From the NCBI GenBank assembly GCA_963513935.1, contig OY740768.1, positions 18,785,177 to 18,849,176 of the forward strand: a stretch of DNA of 64,000 nt. Direction: 5' to 3'. A program made the translations under genes and the position numbers. The notes under the pieces are model-generated. The model was not told the origin of the DNA, searched no databases, and saw only the letters and a list, made by a program, of their open reading frames with translations. Source of the DNA: Aphrophora alni. Its lineage: Eukaryota; Arthropoda; Insecta; Hemiptera; Aphrophoridae. Shown here piece by piece: positions 59,113 to 64,000 of this stretch (the stretch's first letter is position 1; the number at the start of each line of letters is the position of its first letter).

Positions 59113-61356
59113 GTAAAGTATATTTTGTATTTATTTTATAAGAAATTAATTCGTTAAGTTGCTTTAGAAATTTGATTACAATTATGCAGAAGTTTGGGGT
59201 GGGGGGAGCTTGAGCATTTGTGAAAAGGGGGAAATTTTGGTGTTTTGTTCTAATGCACTGTACTCTAGTGTAGACTATGTGAATTAGAAAAGCTAAAAAA
59301 TGAATTGCCAAAGCCTATTTTTGCCATAAAAGCAACAGTTCAAATGGAAATAAAAAAAATTGGGATTGCGTCAAATGCTATGTCAGGCCTATGTACTAAG
59401 TTCATCATGTTGCATCATATGTGATGGCAGTTCTCTAAATATAAAGACCATTTGATGTCTATAAATATTGGCATTTCAGCCTTAAATATAGTTATAATTC
59501 AGGTCAAAGTCCTTGCCACACTTTTCCAAATCAGAAACGGTACATTTCTTCAATTATGACCCTAATAAAAATTGAAAGTCTGCAAATACTGATTCGTATG
59601 CTTTTGACCTAGTTTTCATTTCGATGATCAATTTGTCATAAACACACACTAATTCTTGTTAGAATGTTTATTTTCCTGATATGAAGCAGCTTTTATCTTT
59701 TGCCATTTCCAATGCCAAGTTATTTATTGTTTTGACAACAATTTGGCACTTTTCACTAGAAAAATTAAAATACCTTAAGAATATGCATTTGTGTTTGGAA
59801 TGTGAAACATCAAGAGTACAGTTATGTAGAATTGAAAAATACCTTGTGGATTTCATTTCTTTATAATGTGCACCTACCTCCCAGGAGCTCAATTACTTCA
59901 TTTTGAATCAATGGTGAAAAATGATTCACCATTTCGCCAACTTCTAGATATGCCTCTAGAGAAAAAATACACCAACCTCTCTTCAATAGAAAAAATATAT
60001 AAATTTAACGCCAAAGTGGAAAGTCTTTGCTAAAAGTACAATGTTTTAAATTGTATACAGCTTTTTGCATTCTCAGATTAAAACGATAACAATATTAATA
60101 AATAATTTTAAAGATCCTATGAAAAATAGTACTTAAAAATAATTTTTTATTTGTATTAATATTCTCTAATAACAATATTTTAAACTAAATATTAATCTCT
60201 AATATTGAAACAATGTTAGACATATAATAATTTTAATAAATGTATTTTGGAAGATACAATCTTAATAATAAATATAACTTTTATATTATTCAATTTGTAT
60301 GTTACACTGTAAATTTTAAGTGTATACTATTTTATTTGGAGTACAGACCAAGACAAGTTTATCATCCAACCATATTGACAATGCTTATCCCAAAGTCCAC
60401 TTTAAGTATACAGTACATTTTACAGCTGATAATGTAACTGGACACCTACCTAGAGTATTTTACTCTGAAGTTATCTTACAGAGGAAATAACTATAACACA
60501 TTTAGTTATTTTCTATAAACAAATAACAGTAACCATAATTTTACAAACCTGTTACACAACAAAAATAATAATGACAGTAATTATAAATTTAATAACATAG
60601 GATAGAACCTTGAATGTTTCTCAGGCCAACATCTATACTTGCTGTGATTGCAAATCACTGATCATGGGTCAAAGCAATTATAAGATGTATAATATACATC
60701 ACTACTTATTATCAAAGCCAATAGTAATGCATTATTTGTTTAAAGTTAATTTTAGTTATGGAATTTCTTTAAAATTATAAAATATATTAATTTAAGAATT
60801 GTCATAAAGAGTATATTTTGTAGATTTTAGTTGGTCAATATTGCTTCAATAATTATAAGATTTGGTGTGAAGGGTTAAATCAGCTGTTATTAAATTTGTA
60901 AATTTGGTTGTTACAATATAAAATGCGGTTTTATATTCAATAAACATAAGTTTCTTGATAGCACTTGGCCTAATGTAAGTCTCATGGGAAGTAGTGAGTT
61001 TTTAGGAGTATTTGTGTAGAATAATTATTGATCTAAATTAGATTAGATTTTGTATGGATAGGAGACACAGTTAGGTAATACCAAGGACCACTTTCCAAGT
61101 TAAGTATGTGTCTCCTATCCACACAAAATCTATCCAATAGGCTATGTGCCCCTAATAAACTCTAACCTTGATCTAAATTAGTAATTTCAAAAATATTCTA
61201 CTCAAAAGAATGCATGCCTGTTTCAAAATAGTAAAACTCTTTCAAATTTAGTTAGTATAATTCTTTAAATAAGATTGAGCAGAATCCCCAATTTAAATGC
61301 ATTGAGTTACATTTAAAGTTTAAATTACAGTTTATGATATCTATCCTCCTTTACAG
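59113..61356. other. UGT intron 3
   Basis: Contains the small insertion at 61030-61182. Other open frames look incidental. Confidence 0.6.
61030..61182. mobile_element. 127 bp hairpin-containing insertion with 13 bp flanking repeats
   Basis: TGATCTAAATTAG is found at 61030-61042 and again at 61170-61182. Between them lies a stem: TTTTGTATGGATAGGAGACA at about 61048 pairs with TGTCTCCTATCCACACAAAA ending near 61128. This could be a tiny MITE or SINE with a target duplication. Confidence 0.6.
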
Positions 61357-61579
61357 GAGCTACAAAACTATCTGGACAATGCCAAAGAAGGAGTTATATA
61401 CTTTAGCCTAGGAAGTAATGTAAAGGGTTCTATGATGCCAGAACATGTTCTCCAAGATTTCCTTTCAGCTTTTACAAAACTCCCCTACAAAGTGTTGTGG
61501 AAGTGGGAAAAAGAATCTATGCCTAAACAGCCCAGTAATGTGAAAATTTCTAAATGGTTGCCACAAACGGATATTTTAT
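61357..61579 (+). CDS. UDP-glycosyltransferase, exon 4 (start of UDP-sugar-binding domain)
   Basis: Acceptor CTCCTTTACAG, donor GTAAGT. It reads ELQNYLDNAKEGVIYFSLGS then NVKGSMM..., VLWKWEKESMP and ISKWLPQTDIL. YFSLGS and W.PQ.DIL are landmark motifs of animal UGTs. It leaves one T to make the Ser of ...ILSHPNVKAF in the next exon. Residues about 279-352. Confidence 0.93.
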
Positions 61580-61686
61580 GTAAGTAACAATAACTGTGCA
61601 AACAATTACTTGAAATATTTGTTATAACATTTGGTTGTCACTATTCCAAATATTAATTACATGTAATTAATTATATGATTTAACAT

Positions 61687-62458
61687 CTTTATTATTCTTA
61701 TTTTTTTTTTTCAACAATGCCAGTTTTGGCTATTCAGCTATTCTCAACCATTGAGCAGGATTCCTTTGTCACGTTTATAAATATCTTGTAAATATTCCTG
61801 TATATTTCGAATTATTTTAACGCATTCATGAACTTTACTTTTTTACAGCGGTGTAATATTTTCAGGGTATCCTCTATACTGGAATAATTATGGTCGGTTT
61901 GGATGATGTGTTCGGCGAATTTGGTTTTGGTTTTGTTTTGTTGGATGTACAATTTGTTTTGCCGACAGATTGTGTTATTTAAACTTTTTCTTGTATGACA
62001 TTCCTGCCTGTCCTATATTTTTTTCACTGGTACTACATAATAATTCGTGTATTCCAGTGTCTTCAAATTTGTCATTGTGGCCTTTTTTTAATTTGGGTTT
62101 ATAAAACCCTGTAAACTGTTGGTCTTTTTGTAAGCGATTTTATAGTCATGGTCAAAGGGGCTATAATAAGTAAATGGCAAAAATTTGTCCTCTTTGGTTT
62201 CAGTTAGATTTCTACATATATTTTTTATTTCCTGTTTAATTTATTGATAATTGAAACGTTGTGGCCATTTTGGATTAGAATGTATTTTATTGTTTTAAAT
62301 TTCCATAATAATCAGCTTTTGTCATCAGTACATTATGTAATCGGTTTCATTCACAGATTTTATTAAATGTTTTGAGTTTTAATAATTTATGAACACAAAC
62401 AAAGGCTAAATAGCCGAAATGGCTGTCGTTAAACAAAAAATAAGAATATTGAAGATGG
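61687..62458 (-). pseudogene. Penelope-like element relic with GIY-YIG endonuclease
   Basis: On the minus strand, across frames: SPFDHDYKIAYKKTNSLQGF, then FEDTGIHELLC with NIGQAGMSYKKKFK (the paired GIY and YIG motifs in degraded form), then TKFAEHIIQTDHNYSSIEDT, LKILHRCKKVKFMNALK and FEIYRN. These are the connection and GIY-YIG endonuclease parts of Penelope-like retroelements. Both ends carry a ~45 bp inverted repeat (61687-61735 and 62405-62458, with AAAAAATAAGAATA on opposite strands). It lies in UGT intron 4, antisense to the gene. Confidence 0.78.
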
Positions 62459-62925
62459 TACGTCCTATAGTTAATTTAGAAATATTTGTATAATAAAAAA
62501 ATTAAAAAAAAAATTATATTCTAGATTTTATAAGAAAATGACGGAAATATTTCGTATTAGAAATACATAACTAAATAACAATTACATACAAGAATAACAG
62601 TACTATAAAAATAAAATAAAATATGAAAATGGTTTACATTGTTATTAAAAGTCAAATTTATTTTAAGCAATGAGCCAAGTATAAATTGATTTTATTATTT
62701 TTATAAAAACCAACTGCAATGTTTTGATCTTAAAATGGCTGTTAAGAGTAATAATAACAAATAAATTACTATTTACATAACATTTGCATTATTTTCTTCC
62801 ATTAGATTCTCTCTAAAACTTGATTTAACTTTCATAAACAACAGTCGGGATCCTTTATACAATTGATGAATTGGGGCCACCAATGCCTATCAGTAATGGA
62901 GATAAATAGTTATTTGTGCAACTAG

Positions 62926-63475
62926 TGAGCAAAGTGGCACTTTTTTAAACGAGAGAAAAATGTTGACGCACGAGTGCCTTAAAAAAGACACTTTGCTCAC
63001 GAATTGCACATTATACTTTGTCTACAGTTGTCCATATTTTAAAACTATCAACACTGAGTAGAAGTTCTCACGTCAAAACTGAGGTTATTTATGAATATTA
63101 CAAATAACTTAGGTGTATTGTTGAGGAAACGGGATTGCCAACTTCAAAACTTGGCAAACGAAAAATATTCTCCGTGTACATACACTGTCAATCATCTTCA
63201 TGAATAATTACTTTCTTTTTCAACTTTAAAACGTTGTTTTGTTGTTTATTTATGTTATTTTACATGTAAGAATTAATCTAACCTACATACGGGACATTTC
63301 CTGTATATTATAAATCAATTCAAATAAACTTAACCTAAATTTCGTTTTGTTCGGTTGCCATCCGGAGTGAGCAAAGTAGTGGGCAAAGTGAAACTGTTGA
63401 GAAATCAGCTGTTTTGCAAACTAATTTAAATGAACAAAATGCCACTTTGTCAACAACTGTAGACAAAGATAATTT
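62926..63475. repeat. Foldback repeats around GTGAGCAAAGTGGCAC
   Basis: A hairpin at 62926-63000 pairs GTGAGCAAAGTGGCACTTTT with AAAAGACACTTTGCTCAC. A wider inverted pair links CTTTGTCTACAGTTG (about 63017) with CAACTGTAGACAAAG (about 63455), and GTGAGCAAAGTAGTG recurs at about 63367. This looks like a nested foldback or MITE cluster in UGT intron 4. Confidence 0.7.
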
Positions 63476-63800
63476 TCAGTTGAGACAATCTCATTCTAGA
63501 GTTTATATACATCAATCAGTATACTATAATATTTACTACCACTGTGATCACAGTGAACGGTAAATCACAGTCAATCACAATTCAAGGAGCATACAACTTT
63601 ACTATTTCTCCCTTGAGTGGTGTACTATGTATAGGAGATGTGGTTTTATTATAACTTCTTGGTGTACGAATATTAGTGTGTCACATTGTAGCCAAGTTTA
63701 CAAGAAAGATATATTTAACATATTAAAAGAAACAAGACATCTGTTCACAGAATCACTAGTTATTACATATTGTATAAGCAAATCTTCTTTTTGTTTGCAG

Positions 63801-64000
63801 CACATCCTAATGTTAAAGCTTTCATCTCTCACGGTGGGTTACTCAGTCTCACAGAATCCGTATACCATGGAGTACCACTCATTATAATACCACTATTTGG
63901 TGATCAATGGAAGAATAGTATACAAGCAGAAGCAGTAGGGTTTGGAATTACTCTGGATTTTGATAACATTACAGAGAAATCTATTATTTGGTCATTGGGT
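63801..64000 (+). CDS. UDP-glycosyltransferase, exon 5 (signature motif), cut by window end
   Basis: The acceptor TTTTTGTTTGCAG precedes the exon. With the T from exon 4 it reads SHPNVKAFISHGGLLSLTES, VYHGVPLIIIPLFGDQWKNS and so on to the window edge. This is the UGT signature (FISHGG…TE..YHGVP……P.F.DQ), which binds the UDP part of the donor. The rest of the C-terminal domain, with the membrane anchor expected for the family, lies beyond 64000. Confidence 0.95.

Noticed and set aside
58537..59157. ATG at 58537 as the start of the UGT
   Set aside because: An acceptor at 58516 and in-phase upstream exon 56037-56271 show that this Met is internal.

Overview
This looks like nuclear DNA from an animal, most likely an insect. 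It is very AT-rich, its genes are split into short exons with GT..AG introns, it holds an insect-type UDP-glycosyltransferase, and it is full of relics of Tc1/mariner, piggyBac, hAT, non-LTR, Penelope-like and LTR-like elements. Nothing bacterial is visible. All gene models come from open frames, splice signals and phase matching. No transcript or database evidence was available.

Layout. 1-22 kb: gene-poor, with four Tc1/mariner relics (1-878; 2668-4776 with ~290 bp inverted ends; 8245-8562; 13420-16777 split by a 2 kb insertion), a reverse-transcriptase relic (4850-5684), a half 5S rRNA copy (9651-9713), a possible first coding exon on the minus strand (10264-10381), a 91 bp retroposed insert with perfect target duplications (17231-17345) and a hammerhead-ribozyme-like fold (18219-18263). 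22.7-46.7 kb: one large minus-strand gene that I rebuilt as six phase-consistent coding exons (46741 down to 22694; 1630 aa). It encodes a coiled-coil head, a long disordered middle, a tyrosine/glutamine-rich repeat tail and an acidic end. I do not recognise its family. Its ~12 kb intron 3 holds two piggyBac relics, two non-LTR relics, a hAT transposase interrupted by an LTR-like repeat, and a 401 bp MITE. Introns 4-5 are repeat-rich.

46.7-49.8 kb is the gap between this gene and a diverging plus-strand UDP-glycosyltransferase gene. Four coding exons of the latter are clear (56037-56271, 58517-59112, 61357-61579, 63801 to the window edge). A start codon directly before a splice donor at 49812-49814 would supply its missing first methionine. 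Its introns hold palindromic repeats, a Penelope-like GIY-YIG relic (61687-62458) and foldback repeats.

The two host genes show no visible functional link beyond divergent orientation. The most novel items are the unrecognised coiled-coil/Tyr-Gln-repeat protein, the hammerhead-like motif, the single-codon first exon of the UGT, and the piggyBac derivative that keeps an open 53-codon N-terminal frame.
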